A stretch of DNA of 64,000 bases from NCBI RefSeq assembly GCF_051014445.1, contig NW_027488366.1, forward strand, positions 23,144,001-23,208,000. Reading direction: 5' to 3'. The notes below the pieces were generated by a model that was not told the origin of the DNA, ran no database searches, and was given only the letters and a program-made list of their open reading frames with translations. Source of the stretch: Colletes latitarsis (taxonomy: Eukaryota; Arthropoda; Insecta; Hymenoptera; Colletidae). The position numbers and the translations under genes were made by a program. Shown here one piece after another: positions 27,591 through 43,200 of this stretch; the stretch's first letter is position 1; each line of letters begins with the position of its first letter.

Positions 27591-30500
27591 ACGCATGTTA
27601 GGTCTAGGTTAGGCCTGGGATTTTCACTCATCAGACTCATACTTTCGCATTCTTCACATACTTTTTGAACGGATCCTGGGTTTTTTCTGGTTTGGATCAC
27701 ATAGTAATGTGGTACCACACTGAAACAGTCGATTAAACCAGTTTTCGATCAATATTTTTGAGGATAACGCATGTTAGGTCTAGGTTAGGCCGGGGTTTTT
27801 CACTCATCAGACTCATACTTTCGCGTTTTTCACATACTTGTTGCACAGGTCCTGTTTTTTTCTGGTTTGGATTACGTAGTAAAGTGGTACCACACTGAAA
27901 CAGTCCATTAAACCTGGTTTGGATCAATATTTTAGAGGACAACGCATGTTAGGTCTAGGTTAGCCCTGGAAATTTCACTCATCAGACTCATACTTTAGCA
28001 TTCTTCACATACTTGTTGAACAGATACAGGGTTTTTTATGGTTTGGTTCACGTAGTAATGTGGTACCACACTGAAACATTCAATTAAACCTGGTCTTGAT
28101 AAATATTTTAGAGGATAACGCATGTTAGGTTTGGGTTAGGTCTAGGATTTGTCCTCATCAGGCTCATACATTCGCATATTTCTCATACTTCATGGCTAGA
28201 TCCTTGGCTGTTTCTGGATTGTATCACGTAGTAATGTGGTACCACGCTGAAACAGTCAATTAAACCTGGTTTCGATCAATATTTTAGAGGATAACGCAAG
28301 TTAGGTCTGGGATAGGTCTGGGATTCGCCCTCATCAGGCTCATACTTTCGCGTTTTTCACATACTTGTTGACCTGATCCTGGGTTCTTTCTGGTTTGGAT
28401 CACGTAGTAATGTGATACCACACTGAAACAGTCGATTAAACCCGGTTTCGATCAATATTTTAGAGGATAACGCAAGTTAAGTCTGGGATAGGTCTGGGAT
28501 TTGCTCCCATCAGGCTCATTCTTTCGCATATTTCTCATACTTGATGGCTAGATCCTGGGCTTTTTCTGGATTGCATCACGTAGTAATGAAGTACAACACT
28601 GAAACAGTCAATTAAACCTGGTTTGCATCAATATCTTAGGGGACAACGCAAGTTAGGTCTGGGATAGGTCTGGGATTTGCCCTCATCAGGGTCATAATTT
28701 CGCAGTTCTAACATACATGTTGACCTGATCGAGTGTTTTTTCTGCTTTGGATCACGTAGTAAAGTGGTACCACACTGAAACAGTCCATTAAACCTGGTTT
28801 GGATCAATATTTTTGAGGATAACGCATGTTAGGTCTAGGTTAGGCCTGGGATTTTCACGCATCAGACTCATACTTTCGCCTTCTTCACATACTTGTTGAA
28901 CGGATCCTGGGTTTTTTCTGGTTTGGTTCACGTAGTAATGTGGGACCACACCGTAACAATCAATTAAACCTGGTTTCGATCAATATTTTAGAGGCTAACG
29001 CAAGTTTGGTCTGGGATAGGTCTGGGCTTTGCCCTCATCAGGCTCATACTTTCGCGTCTTTCACATACTTGTTGAGCAGATCCTGGGTTTTTTCTGGTTT
29101 GGATCACGTAGTAATGTGGTATCACACTGAAACAGTCAATTAAACCTGGTTTTGATGAATATTTTAGAGAATAATTCATGTTAGGTCTAGGTTAGGTCTG
29201 GGATTTGCTCTCATCAGGCTCATTCTTTCGCATATTTCTCATACTAGATGGCTAGTTCCTGGGCTTTTTCTGGATTGCATCACATAGTAATGCAGTACAA
29301 CACTGAAACACTCTATTAAACCTGGTTTCGATCAATATTATTGAGGATAACGCATGTTAGGTCTAGGTTAGGCCTGGGATTTTCACTCATCAGACTCATA
29401 CTTTCGCATTCTTCACATACTTTTTGAACGGATCCTGGGTTTTTTCTGGTTTGGATCACGTAGTAATGTGGGACCACACTGAAACAATCAATTAAACCTG
29501 GTATTGATAAATATTTTAGAGGATAACGCATGTTAGGTTTGGGTTAGGTCTAGGATTTGCCCTCATCAGGCTCATACTTTCGCATATTTCTCATACTTCA
29601 TGACTAGATCCTGGGCTGTTTCTGGATTGTATCACGTAGTAATGTGGTACCACGCTGAAACAGTCGATTAAACCAGGTTTCGATCAATAATTTTGAGGAT
29701 AACGCATGTTAGGTCTAGGTTAGGCCTGGGATTTTCACTCATCAGACACATGCTTTCGTATTCTTCACATACTTGTAGAACGGATCCTGGGTTTTTTCTG
29801 GTTTGGATCACGTAGCAATGTGGTACCACACTGAGACAGTCGATTAAACCTGGTTTCGATCAATATTTTAGAGGATAACGCAAGTTTGGTCTGGGATAGG
29901 TCTGGGATTTGCCCTCATCAGACTCATACTTTCGTATTCTTCACATACTTGTAGAACGGATCCTGGGTTTTTTCTGGTTTGGATCACATAGTAATGTGGT
30001 ACCACACTGAAACAGTCGATTAAACCAGTTTTCGATCAATATTTTTGAGGATAACGCATGTTAGGTCTAGGTTAGGCCGGGGTTTTTCACTCATCAGACT
30101 CATACTTTCGCATTCTTCACATACTTGTTGAACGGATCCTGGGTTTTTACTGGTTTGGATCACGTAGCAATGTGGTACCACACTGAAACAGTCGATTAAA
30201 CCTGGTTTCGATCAATATTTTAGAGGATAACGCAAGTTAGGTCTGGGATAGGTCTGGGATTCGCCCTCATCAGGCTCATACTTTCGCGTTTTTCACATAC
30301 TTGTTGACCTGATCCTGGGTTCTTTCTGGTTTGGATCACGTAGTAATGTGGTATCACACTGAAACAGTCAATTAAACCTGGTTTTGATGAATATTTTAGA
30401 GAATAATTCATGTTAGGTCTAGGTTAGGTCTGGGATTTGCTCTCATCAGGCTCATTCTTTCGCATATTTCTCATACTAGATGGCTAGTTCCTGGGCTTTT

Positions 30501-33500
30501 TCTGGATTGCATCACATAGTAATGCAGTACAACACTGAAACACTCTATTAAACCTGGTTTCGATCAATATTATTGAGGATAACGCATGTTAGGTCTAGGT
30601 TAGGCCTGGGATTTTCACTCATCAGACTCATACTTTCGCATTCTTCACATACTTTTTGAACGGATCCTGGGTTTTTTCTGGTTTGGATCACGTAGTAATG
30701 TGGGACCACACTGAAACAATCAATTAAACCTGGTATTGATAAATATTTTAGAGGATAACGCATGTTAGGTCTGGGATAGGTCAGGGATTTGCCCTCATCA
30801 GACTCATACTTTCGCACACTTCACATACTCGTTGAACAGATCCTGGGTTATTTTCTGGTTTGGATCACATAGTAATGTGGTACCACACTGAAACAGTCGA
30901 TTAAACCAGTTTTCGATCAATATTTTTGAGGATAACGCATGTTAGGTCTAGGTTAGGCCGGGGTTTTTCACTCATCAGACTCATACTTTCGCATTCTTCA
31001 CATACTTGTTGAACGGATCCTGGGTTTTTACTGGTTTGGATCACGTAGCAATGTGGTACCACACTGAAACAGTCGATTAAACCTGGTTTCGATCAATATT
31101 TTAGAGGATAACGCAAGTTAGGTCTGGGATAGGTCTGGGATTTGCCCTCATTAGGCTCATACTTTCGCGTTTTTCACATACTTGTTGCACAGGTCCTGTT
31201 TTTTTCTGGTTTGGATCACGTAGTAAAGTGGTACCACACTGAAACAGTCCATTAAACCTGGTTTGGATCAATATTTTAGAGGACAACGCATGTTAGGTCT
31301 AGCTTAGCCCTGGGAATTTCACTCATCAGACTCATACTTTAGCATTCTTCACATACTTGTTGAACAGATACAGGGTTTTTTATGGATTGGTTCACGTAGT
31401 AATGTGGTACCACACTGAAACATTCAATTAAACCTGGTCTTGATAAATATTTTAGAGGATAACGCATGTTAGGTTTGGGTTAGGTCTAGGATTTGTCTTC
31501 ATCAGGCTCATACATTCGCATATTTCTCATACTTCATGGCTAGATCCTGGGCTGTTTCTGGATTGTATCACGTAGTAATGTGGTACCACGCTGAAACAGT
31601 CAATTAAACCTGGTTTCGATCAATATTTTAGAGGATAACGCAAGTTAGGTCTGGGATAGGTCTGGGATTCGCCCTCATCAGGCTCATACTTTCGCGTTTT
31701 TCACATACTTGTTGACCTGATCCTGGGTTCTTTCTGGTTTGGATCACGTAGTAATGTGGTACCACACTGAAACAGTCGATTAAACCCGGTTTCGATCAAT
31801 ATTTTAGAGGATAACGCAAGTTAAGTCTGGGATAGGTCTGGGATTTGCTCTCATCAGGCTCATTCTTTCGCATATTTCTCATACTTGATGGCTAGATCCT
31901 GGGCTTTTTCTGGATTGCATCACGTAGTAATGAAGTACAACACTGAAACAGTCAATTAAACCTGGTTTGCATCAATATCTTAGAGGACAACGCAAGTTAG
32001 GTCTGGGATAGGTCTGGGATTTGCCCTCATCAGGGTCATACTTTCGCAGTTCTAACATACATGTTGACCTGATCGAGTGTTTTTTCTGCTTTGGATCACG
32101 TAGTAAAGTGGTACCACACTGAAACAGTCCATTAAACCTGGTTTGGATCAATATTTTTGAGGATAACGCATGTTAGGTCTAGGTTAGGCCTGGGATTTTC
32201 ACGCATCAGACTCATACTTTCGCATTCTTCACATACTTGTTGAACGGATCCTGGGTTTTTTCTGGTTTGGTTCACGTAATAATGTGGGACCACACCGTAA
32301 CAATCAATTAAACCTGGTTTCGATCAATATTTTAGAGGATAACGCAAGTTTGGTCTGGGATAGGTCTGGGCTTTGCCCTCATCAGGCTCATACTTTCGCG
32401 TCTTTCACATACTTGTTGAGCAGATCCTGGGTTTTTTCTGGTTTGGATCACGTAGTAATGTGGTATCACACTGAAACAGTCAACTAAACCTGGTTTTGAT
32501 GAATATTTTAGAGAATAATTCATGTTAGGTCTAGGTTAGGTCTGGGATTTGCTCTCATCAGGCTCATTCTTTCGCATATTTCTCATACTAGATGGCTAGT
32601 TCCTGGGCTTTTTCTGGATTGCATCACGTAGTAATGAAGTACAACACTGAAACAGTCAATTAAACCTGGTTTCCATCAATATCTTAGAGGACAACGCAAG
32701 TTAAGTCTGGGATAGGTCTGGGCTTTGCCCTCATCAGGCTCATACTTTCGCGTCTTTCACATACTTGTTGAGCAGATCCTGGGTTTTTTCTGGTTTGGGT
32801 CAGGTAGTAATGTGGGACCACACTGAAACAATCAATTAAACCTGGTCTTGATAAATATTTTAGAGGATAACGCATGTTAGGTCTGCGATAGGTCTGGGAT
32901 TTGCCCTCATCAGACTCATACTTTCGCGTCTTTCACATACTTGTTGAGCAGATCCTGGGTTTTTTCTGGTGTGAATCACGTAGTAATGTGGTACCACACT
33001 GAAACAATCAATTAAACCTGATCTTGATAAATATTTTAGAGGATAACGCAAGTTAGGTCTGGGTTAGGTCTAGGATTTGCCCCCATCAGGCTCATACTTT
33101 CTCATATTTCTCATACTTCATGGCTGGATCCTGGGCTATTTCTGGATTGGATCACGTAGTAATGTAGTGCCACACTGAAACAGTCAATTAAACCTGGTTT
33201 TGATCAATATTTTAAAGGATAACGCAAGTTAAGTCTGGGATAGGTCTGGGCTTTGCCCTCATCAGGCTCATACTTTCGCGTCTTTCACATACTTGTTGAG
33301 CAGATCCTGGGTTTTTTCTGGTTTGGGTCACGTAGTAATGTGTTACCACACTGAAACATTCAATTAAACCTGGTCTTGACAAAAATTTTAGAGGATAACG
33401 CATTTTAGGTTTGGGTTGGTCTAGGATTTGCCCTCATGAGGCTCATACTTTCGCATATTTCTCATACTTCATGGCTAGATCCTGGGCTGTTTCTGGATTG

Positions 33501-36500
33501 TATCACATAGTAATGTGGTACCACGCTGAAACAGTCGATTAAACCTGGTTTCGATCAATATTTTAAAGGATAACGCAAGTTAAGTCTGGGATAGGTCTGG
33601 GATTTGACCTCATCAGACTCATACTTTCGCGTTTTTCACATACTTGTTGAACAGATCCTGGGTTTTTTCTGGTTTGGATCACGTAGTAGTGTGGTACCAC
33701 ACTGAAACAGTCCATTAAACCTGTTTGCGATCAATATTTGAGAGGATAACGCATGTTAGGTCTGGGTTAGGTCTAGGATTTGCCCTCATCAGGCTCATAC
33801 TTTCGCATATTTCTCATACTTCATGGCTGGATCCTCGGCTATTTCTGGTTTGGATCACGTAGTAATGTGGGACCACACTGAAACAGTCAATTAAACCTGG
33901 TTTCGATCAATATATTAGAGAATAATTCATGTTAGGTCCAGGTTAGGTCTGGGATTTGCTCTCATCAGGCTCATTCTTTCGCATATTTCTCATACTTGAT
34001 GGCTAGATCCTGGGCTTTTTCTGGATTGCATCACGTAGTAATGAAGTACAACACTGAAACAGTCAATTAAACCTGGTTTCCATCAATATCTTAGAGGACA
34101 ACGCAAGTTAGGTCTGGGATAGGTCTGGGATTTGCCCACATCAGGCTCATACTTTCGCGTTTTTCACATACTTGTTGAACAGATCCTGGGTTTTTTCTGG
34201 TTTGGATCATGTAGTAATGTGGGACCACACTGAAACAATCAATTAAACCTGGTCTTGATAAATATTTTAGAGGATAACGCATGTTAGGTCTGGGATAGGT
34301 CTGGGATTTGCCCTCATCAGACTCATACTTTCGCACACTTCACATACTCGTTGAACAGATCCTGGGTTATTTTCTGGTTTGGATCCCATAGTAATGTGGT
34401 ACCACACTGAAACAGTCGATTAAACCAGGTTTCGATCAATATTTTTGAAGATAACGCATGTTAGGTCTAGGTTAGGCCTGGGATTTTCACTCATCAGACT
34501 CATACTTTCGCGTTTTTCACATACTTGTTGCACAGGTCCTGTTTTTTTCTGGTTTGGATTACGTAGTAAAGTGGTACCACACTGAAACAGTCCATTAAAC
34601 CTGGTTTGGATCAATATTTTAGAGGACAACGCATGTTAGGTCTAGGTTAGCCCTGGAAATTTCACTCATCAGACTCATACTTTAGCATTCTTCACATACT
34701 TGTTGAACAGATACAGGGTTTTTTATGGTTTGGTTCACGTAGTAATGTGGTACCACACTGAAACATTCAATTAAACCTGGTCTTGATAAATATTTTAGAG
34801 GATAACGCATGTTAGGTTTGGGTTAGGTCTAGGATTTGTCCTCATCAGGCTCATACATTCGCATATTTCTCATACTTCATGGCTAGATCCTTGGCTGTTT
34901 CTGGATTGTATCACGTAGTAATGTGGTACCACGCTGAAACAGTCAATTAAACCTGGTTTCGATCAATATTTTAGAGGATAACGCAAGTTAGGTCTGGGAT
35001 AGGTCTGGGATTCGCCCTCATCAGGCTCATACTTTCGCGTTTTTCACATACTTGTTGACCTGATCCTGGGTTCTTTCTGGTTTGGATCACGTAGTAATGT
35101 GATACCACACTGAAACAGTCGATTAAACCCGGTTTCGATCAATATTTTAGAGGATAACGCAAGTTAAGTCTGGGAAAGGTCTGGGATTTGCTCTCATCAG
35201 GCTCATTCTTTCGCATATTTCTCATACTTGATGGCTAGATCCTGGGCTTTTTCTGGATTGCATCACGTAGTAATGAAGTACAACACTGAAACAGTCAATT
35301 AAACCTGGTTTGCATCAATATCTTAGGGGACAACGCAAGTTAGGTCTGGGATAGGTCTGGGATTTGCCCTCATCAGGGTCATAATTTCGCAGTTCTAACA
35401 TACATGTTGACCTGATCGAGTGTTTTTTCTGCTTTGGATCACGTAGTAAAGTGGTACCACACTGAAACAGTCCATTAAACCTGGTTTGGATCAATATTTT
35501 TGAGGATAACGCATGTTAGGTCTAGGTTAGGCCTGGGATTTTCACGCATCAGACTCATACTTTCGCATTCTTCACATACTTGTTGAACGGATCCTGGGTT
35601 TTTTCTGGTTTGGTTCACGTAGTAATGTGGGACCACACCGTAACAATCAATTAAACCTGGTTTCGATCAATATTTTAGAGGCTAACGCAAGTTTGGTCTG
35701 GGATAGGTCTGGGCTTTGCCCTCATCAGGCTCATACTTTCGCGTCTTTCACATACTTGTTGAGCAGATCCTGGGTTTTTTCTGGTTTGGATCACGTAGTA
35801 ATGTGGTATCACACTGAAACAGTCAATTAAACCTGGTTTTGATGAATATTTTAGAGAATAATTCATGTTAGGTCTAGGTTAGGTCTGGGATTTGCTCTCA
35901 TCAGGCTCATTCTTTCGCATATTTCTCATACTAGATGGCTAGTTCCTGGGCTTTTTCTGGATTGCATCACATAGTAATGCAGTACAACACTGAAACACTC
36001 TATTAAACCTGGTTTCGATCAATATTATTGAGGATAACGCATGTTAGGTCTAGGTTAGGCCTGGGATTTTCACTCATCAGACTCATACTTTCGCATTCTT
36101 CACATACTTTTTGAACGGATCCTGGGTTTTTTCTGGTTTGGATCACGTAGTAATGTGGGACCACACTGAAACAATCAATTAAACCTGGTATTGATAAATA
36201 TTTTAGAGGATAACGCATGTTAGGTCTGGGATAGGTCAGGGATTTGCCCTCATCAGACTCATACTTTCGCACACTTCACATACTCGTTGAACAGATCCTG
36301 GGTTATTTTCTGGTTTGGATCACATAGTAATGTGGTACCACACTGAAACAGTCGATTAAACCAGTTTTCGATCAATATTTTTGAGGATAACGCATGTTAG
36401 GTCTAGGTTAGGCCGGGGTTTTTCACTCATCAGACTCATACTTTCGCATTCTTCACATACTTGTTGAACGGATCCTGGGTTTTTACTGGTTTGGATCACG

Positions 36501-39500
36501 TAGCAATGTGGTACCACACTGAAACAGTCGATTAAACCTGGTTTCGATCAATATTTTAGAGGATAACGCAAGTTAGGTCTGGGATAGGTCTGGGATTCGC
36601 CCTCATCAGGCTCATACTTTCGCGTTTTTCACATACTTGTTGACCTGATCCTGGGTTCTTTCTGGTTTGGATCACGTAGTAATGTGGTATCACACTGAAA
36701 CAGTCAATTAAACCTGGTTTTGATGAATATTTTAGAGAATAATTCATGTTAGGTCTAGGTTAGGTCTGGGATTTGCTCTCATCAGGCTCATTCTTTCGCA
36801 TATTTCTCATACTAGATGGCTAGTTCCTGGGCTTTTTCTGGATTGCATCACATAGTAATGCAGTACAACACTGAAACACTCTATTAAACCTGGTTTCGAT
36901 CAATATTATTGAGGATAACGCATGTTAGGTCTAGGTTAGGCCTGGGATTTTCACTCATCAGACTCATACTTTCGCATTCTTCACATACTTTTTGAACGGA
37001 TCCTGGGTTTTTTCTGGTTTGGATCACGTAGTAATGTGGGACCACACTGAAACAATCAATTAAACCTGGTATTGATAAATATTTTAGAGGATAACGCATG
37101 TTAGGTCTGGGATAGGTCAGGGATTTGCCCTCTTCAGACTCATACTTTCGCACACTTCACATACTCGTTGAACAGATCCTGGGTTATTTTCTGGTTTGGA
37201 TCACATATTAATGTGGTACCACACTGAAACAGTCGATTAAACCAGTTTTCGATCAATATTTTTGAGGATAACGCATGTTAGGTCTAGGTTAGGCCGGGGT
37301 TTTTCACTCATCAGACTCATACTTTCGCATTCTTCACATACTTGTTGAACGGATCCTGGGTTTTTACTGGTTTGGATCACGTAGCAATGTGGTACCACAC
37401 TGAAACAGTCGATTAAACCTGGTTTCGATCAATATTTTAGAGGATAACGCAAGTTAGGTCTGGGATAGGTCTGGGATTTGCCCTCATTAGGCTCATACTT
37501 TCGCGTTTTTCACATACTTGTTGCACAGGTCCTGTTTTTTCTGGTTTGGATCACGTAGTAAAGTGGTACCACACTGAAACAGTCCATTAAACCTGGTTTG
37601 GATCAATATTTTAGAGGACAACGCATGTTAGGTCTAGCTTAGCCCTGGGAATTTCACTCATCAGACTCATACTTTAGCATTCTTCACATACTTGTTGAAC
37701 AGATACAGGGTTTTTTATGGATTGGTTCACGTAGTAATGTGGTACCACACTGAAACATTCAATTAAACCTGGTCTTGATAAATATTTTAGAGGATAACGC
37801 ATGTTAGGTTTGGGTTAGGTCTAGGATTTGTCTTCATCAGGCTCATACATTCGCATATTTCTCATACTTCATGGCTAGATCCTGGGCTGTTTCTGGATTG
37901 TATCACGTAGTAATGTGGTACCACGCTGAAACAGTCAATTAAACCTGGTTTCGATCAATATTTTAGAGGATAACGCAAGTTAGGTCTGGGATAGGTCTGG
38001 GATTCGCCCTCATCAGGCTCATACTTTCGCGTTTTTCACATACTTGTTGACCTGATCCTGGGTTCTTTCTGGTTTGGATCACGTAGTAATGTGGTACCAC
38101 ACTGAAACAGTCGATTAAACCCGGTTTCGATCAATATTTTAGAGGATAACGCAAGTTAAGTCTGGGATAGGTCTGGGATTTGCTCTCATCAGGCTCATTC
38201 TTTCGCATATTTCTCATACTTGATGGCTAGATCCTGGGCTTTTTCTGGATTGCATCACGTAGTAATGAAGTACAACACTGAAACAGTCAATTAAACCTGG
38301 TTTGCATCAATATCTTAGAGGACAACGCAAGTTAGGTCTGGGATAGGTCTGGGATTTGCCCTCATCAGGGTCATACTTTCGCAGTTCTAACATACATGTT
38401 GACCTGATCGAGTGTTTTTTCTGCTTTGGATCACGTAGTAAAGTGGTACCACACTGAAACAGTCCATTAAACCTGGTTTGGATCAATATTTTTGAGGATA
38501 ACGCATGTTAGGTCTAGGTTAGGCCTGGGATTTTCACGCATCAGACTCATACTTTCGCATTCTTCACATACTTGTTGAACGGATCCTGGGTTTTTTCTGG
38601 TTTGGTTCACGTAATAATGTGGGACCACACCGTAACAATCAATTAAACCTGGTTTCGATCAATATTTTAGAGGATAACGCAAGTTTGGTCTGGGATAGGT
38701 CTGGGCTTTGCCCTCATCAGGCTCATACTTTCGCGTCTTTCACATACTTGTTGAGCAGATCCTGGGTTTTTTCTGGTTTGGATCACGTAGTAATGTGGTA
38801 TCACACTGAAACAGTCAATTAAACCTGGTTTTGATGAATATTTTAGAGAATAATTCATGTTAGGTCTAGGTTAGGTCTGGGATTTGCTCTCATCAGGCTC
38901 ATTCTTTCGCATATTTCTCATACTAGATGGCTAGTTCCTGGGCTTTTTCTGGATTGCATCACGTAGTAATGAAGTACAACACTGAAACAGTCAATTAAAC
39001 CTGGTTTCCATCAATATCTTAGAGGACAACGCAAGTTAAGTCTGGGATAGGTCTGGGCTTTGCCCTCATCAGGCTCATACTTTCGCGTCTTTCACATACT
39101 TGTTGAACAGATCCTGGGTTTTTTCTGGTGTGGATCACGTAGTAGTGTGGTACCACACTGAAACAGTCCATTAAACCTGTTTGCGATCAATATTTGAGAG
39201 GATAACGCATGTTAGGTCTGGGTTAGGTCTAGGATTTGCCCTCATCAGGCTCATACTTTCGCATATTTCTCATACTTCATGGCTGGATCCTCGGCTATTT
39301 CTGGTTTGGATCACGTAGTAATGTGGGACCACACTGAAACAGTCAATTAAACCTGGTTTCGATCAATATATTAGAGAATAATTCATGTTAGGTCCAGGTT
39401 AGGTCTGGGATTTGCTCTCATCAGGCTCATTCTTTCGCATATTTCTCATACTTGATGGCTAGATCCTGGGCTTTTTCTGGATTGCATCACGTAGTAATGA

Positions 39501-39935
39501 AGTACAACACTGAAACAGTCAATTAAACCTGGTTTCCATCAATATCTTAGAGGACAACGCAAGTTAGGTCTGGGATAGGTCTGGGATTTGCCCACATCAG
39601 GCTCATACTTTCGCGTTTTTCACATACTTGTTGAACAGATCCTGGGTTTTTTCTGGTTTGGATCATGTAGTAATGTGGGACCACACTGAAACAATCAATT
39701 AAACCTGGTCTTGATAAATATTTTAGAGGATAACGCATGTTAGGTCTGGGATAGGTCTGGGATTTGCCCTCATCAGACTCATACTTTCGCACACTTCACA
39801 TACTCGTTGAACAGATCCTGGGTTATTTTCTGGTTTGGATCCCATAGTAATGTGGTACCACACTGAAACAGTCGATTAAACCAGGTTTCGATCAATATTT
39901 TTGAAGATAACGCATGTTAGGTCTAGGTTAGGCCC
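27590..39935 (+). repeat. Nested large duplications, ~3.34 kb core spacing
   Basis: A core of ~1.4 kb begins at about 27842, 31185, 34528 and 37521, each marked by TTGCACAGGTCCTG. Spacings are 3343, 3343 and 2993 bp (19, 19 and 17 monomers). Larger matches are 27720-29530 with 34407-36217 (offset 6687), 29970-32770 with 36306-39105 (offset ~6336), and 33650-34480 with 39105-39935 (offset 5456). The drop from 6336 to 5456 is exactly five monomers. Divergence between copies is very low, so this zone looks recently expanded. Confidence 0.88.
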
Positions 39936-40269
39936 GGGATTTTCACTCATCAGGCTCATACTTTCACATTCTTCTCATACTTGTTGAACGGATCCTGGGT
40001 TTTTTCTGGTTTGGATCACGTAGTAATGTGGTACCACGCTGAAACAGTCAACTAAACCTGGTTTTGATCAATATTTTAGAGAATAATTGATGTTAGGTCT
40101 AGGTTAGGTCTGGGATTTGCTCTCATCAGGCTCATTCTTTCGCATATTTCTCATACTTGATGGCTAGATCCTGGGTTTTTTCTGGATTGCATCACGTAGT
40201 AATGTGGTACCACGCTGAAACAGTCAATTAAACCTGGTTTTGATCAATATTTTAGAGAATAATTGATGT

Positions 40270-43200
40270 TAGGTCTAGGTTAGGTCTGGGATTTGCTCTC
40301 ATCAGGCTCATTCTTTCGCATATTTCTCATATTTGATGGCTAGATCCTGGGCTTTTTCTGGATTGCATCACGTAGTAATGAAGTACAACACTGAAACAGT
40401 CAATCAAACCTGGTTTCCATCAATATTTTAGAGGACATCGCATGTTAGGTCTAGGTTAGCCCTGGGATTTTCACTGATCAGACACATACTTTCGCATTCT
40501 TCACATACTTGTTGAACGGATCCTGGGTTTTTTCTGGTTTGGTTCACGTAGTAATGTGGTACCACACTGAAACATTCAATTAAACCTGATCTTGATAAAT
40601 ATTTTAGAGGATAACGCATGTTAGGTTTGGGTTAAGTCTAGGATTCGCCCTCATCAGGCCCATACTTTCGCATATTTCTCATACTTCATGGCTAGATCCT
40701 GGGCTGTTTCTGGATTGTATCACGTAGTAATGAGGTACCACGCTGAAACAGTCAATTAAACCTGGTTTCGATCAATATTTTAGAGGATAACGCAAGTTAG
40801 GTGTGGCATAGGTCTGGGATTCGCCCTCATCAGGCTCATACTTTCGCATTCTTCACATACTTGTTGAACGGATCCTGGGTTTTTTCTAGTTTGTATCACG
40901 TAGTAATGTGGGACCACACTGAAACAGTCAATTAAACCTGGTTTCGATCAATATATTAGAGAATAATTAATGTTAGGTCTAGTTTAGGCCTGTGATTTTC
41001 ACTCATCAGACTCATACTTTCGCACTCTTCTCATACTTGTTGAACGGATCCTGGGTTTTTTCTGGTTTGGATCACGTAGTAATGTGGTACCACACTGAAA
41101 CATTGAATTAAACCTGGTCTTGATAAATATTTTAGAGGATAACGCATGTTAGGTCTGGGTTAGGTCTAGGATTTGCCCTCATCAGGCTCATACTTTCGCA
41201 TATTTCTCATACTTCATGGCTGGATCCTGGGCTATTTCTGGATTGGATTACGTATTAATGTGGTACCACACTGAAACAGTCAATTAAACCTGGTTTTGAT
41301 GAATATTTTATAGAATAATTCATGTTAGGTCTAGGTTAGGCATGGGATTTGCTCTCATCAGGCTCATTCTTTCGCATATTTCTCATACTTGATGGCTAGA
41401 TCCTGGGCTTTCTCTGGATTGCATCACGTAGTAATGAAGTACAACACTGAAACAGTCAATTAAACCTGGTTTCCATCAATATTTTAGAGCACAACGCATG
41501 TTAGGTCTAGGTTAGGCCTGGGATTTGCCCTCATCAGGGTCATACTTTCGAAGTTTTAACATACATATTGGTCTGATCGAGGGTTTTTTCCGCTTTGGAT
41601 CACGTAGTAAAGTGGTACCACACTGAAACAGTCTATTAAACCTGGTCTTGATAAATATTTTAGAGGATATCGCATGTTAGGTCTGGGTTAGGTCTAGGAT
41701 TTGCCCTCATCAGGCTCCTACTTTCGCAATTTTCTCATACTTCATGGCCGGATCCTGGGCTATTTCCGGATTGGATCACATAGTAATGTGGTACCACACT
41801 GAAACAGTCAATTACACCTGGTTTTCATCAATATTTTAGAGGACAACGCATGTCAGGTCTAGGTTAGGTCTGGGATTTGCTCTCATCAGGGTCATACTGT
41901 CGCAGTTTTAACTTACTTGTTGAACGGATCCTGGGTTTTTTCTGGTTTGGTTCACGTAGTAATGTGGTACCACACTGAAACATTCAATTAAACCTGGTCT
42001 TGATAAATATTTTAGAGGATAACGCATGTTAGGTTTGGGTTAGGTCTAGGATTTGCCCTCATCAGGCTCATACTTTCGCATCTTTCTTATTCTTCATGGC
42101 TAGATCCTGGGCTGTTTCTGGATTGTATCACATAGTAATGTGGTACCACGCTGAAACAGTCGATTAAACCTGGTTTCGATCAATATATTAGAGGATAACG
42201 CAAGTTAAGTCTGGGATAGGTCTGGGATTTGACCTCATCAGACTCATACTTTCGCGTTTTTCACATACTTGTTGAACAGATCCTGGGTTTTTTCTGGTTT
42301 GGATCACGTAGTAATGTGGTACCACACTGAAACAGTCGATGAAACCTGGTTTCGATCAATATTTTAGAGGATAACGCAAGTTAAGTCTGGGATTGGTCTG
42401 GGATTTGACCTCATCAGACTCATACTTTCGCACACTTCACATACTCGTTGAACAGATCCTGGGTTATTTTCTGGTTTGGACCACATAGTAATGTGGTACC
42501 ACACTGAAACAGTCGATTAAACCAGGTTTCGATCAATATTTTTGAGGATAACGCACGTTAGGTCTAGGTTAGGCCTGGGATTTTCACTCATCAGATTCAT
42601 ACTTTCGCATTCTTCACATACTTGTTGAACGGATCCTGGGTTTTTTCTGGTTTGGATCACGTAGTAATGTGGGACCACACTGTAACAGTCAATTAAACCT
42701 GGTTTCGATCAATACTTTAGAGAATAATTCATGTTAGGTCTAGGTTAGGTCTGGGATTTGCTCTCATCAGGTTCATTCTTTCGCATATTTCTCATACTTG
42801 ATGGCTATATCCTGGGCTTTTTCTGGATTGCATCACGTAGTAATGAAGTACAACACTGAAACAGTCAATTAAACCTGGTTTCCATCAATATCTTAGACGA
42901 CAACGCAAGTTAGGTCTGGGATAGGTCTGGGATTTGCCCTCATCAGGCTCATTGTTTCGCGTTTTTCACATACTTGTTGAACAGATCCTGGGTTTTTTCT
43001 GGTTTGTATCACGTAGTAGTGTGGTACCACACTGAAACTGTCCATTAAACCTGGTTTGCATCAATATTTTAGAGGATAACGCATGTTAGGTCTAGGTTAG
43101 ACCTGGGATTTTCACTCATCAGACTCATACTTTCGCATTCTTCACATACTTGTTGAACAGATCCTGGGTTTTTTCTGGTTTGTATCACGTAGTAGTGTGG

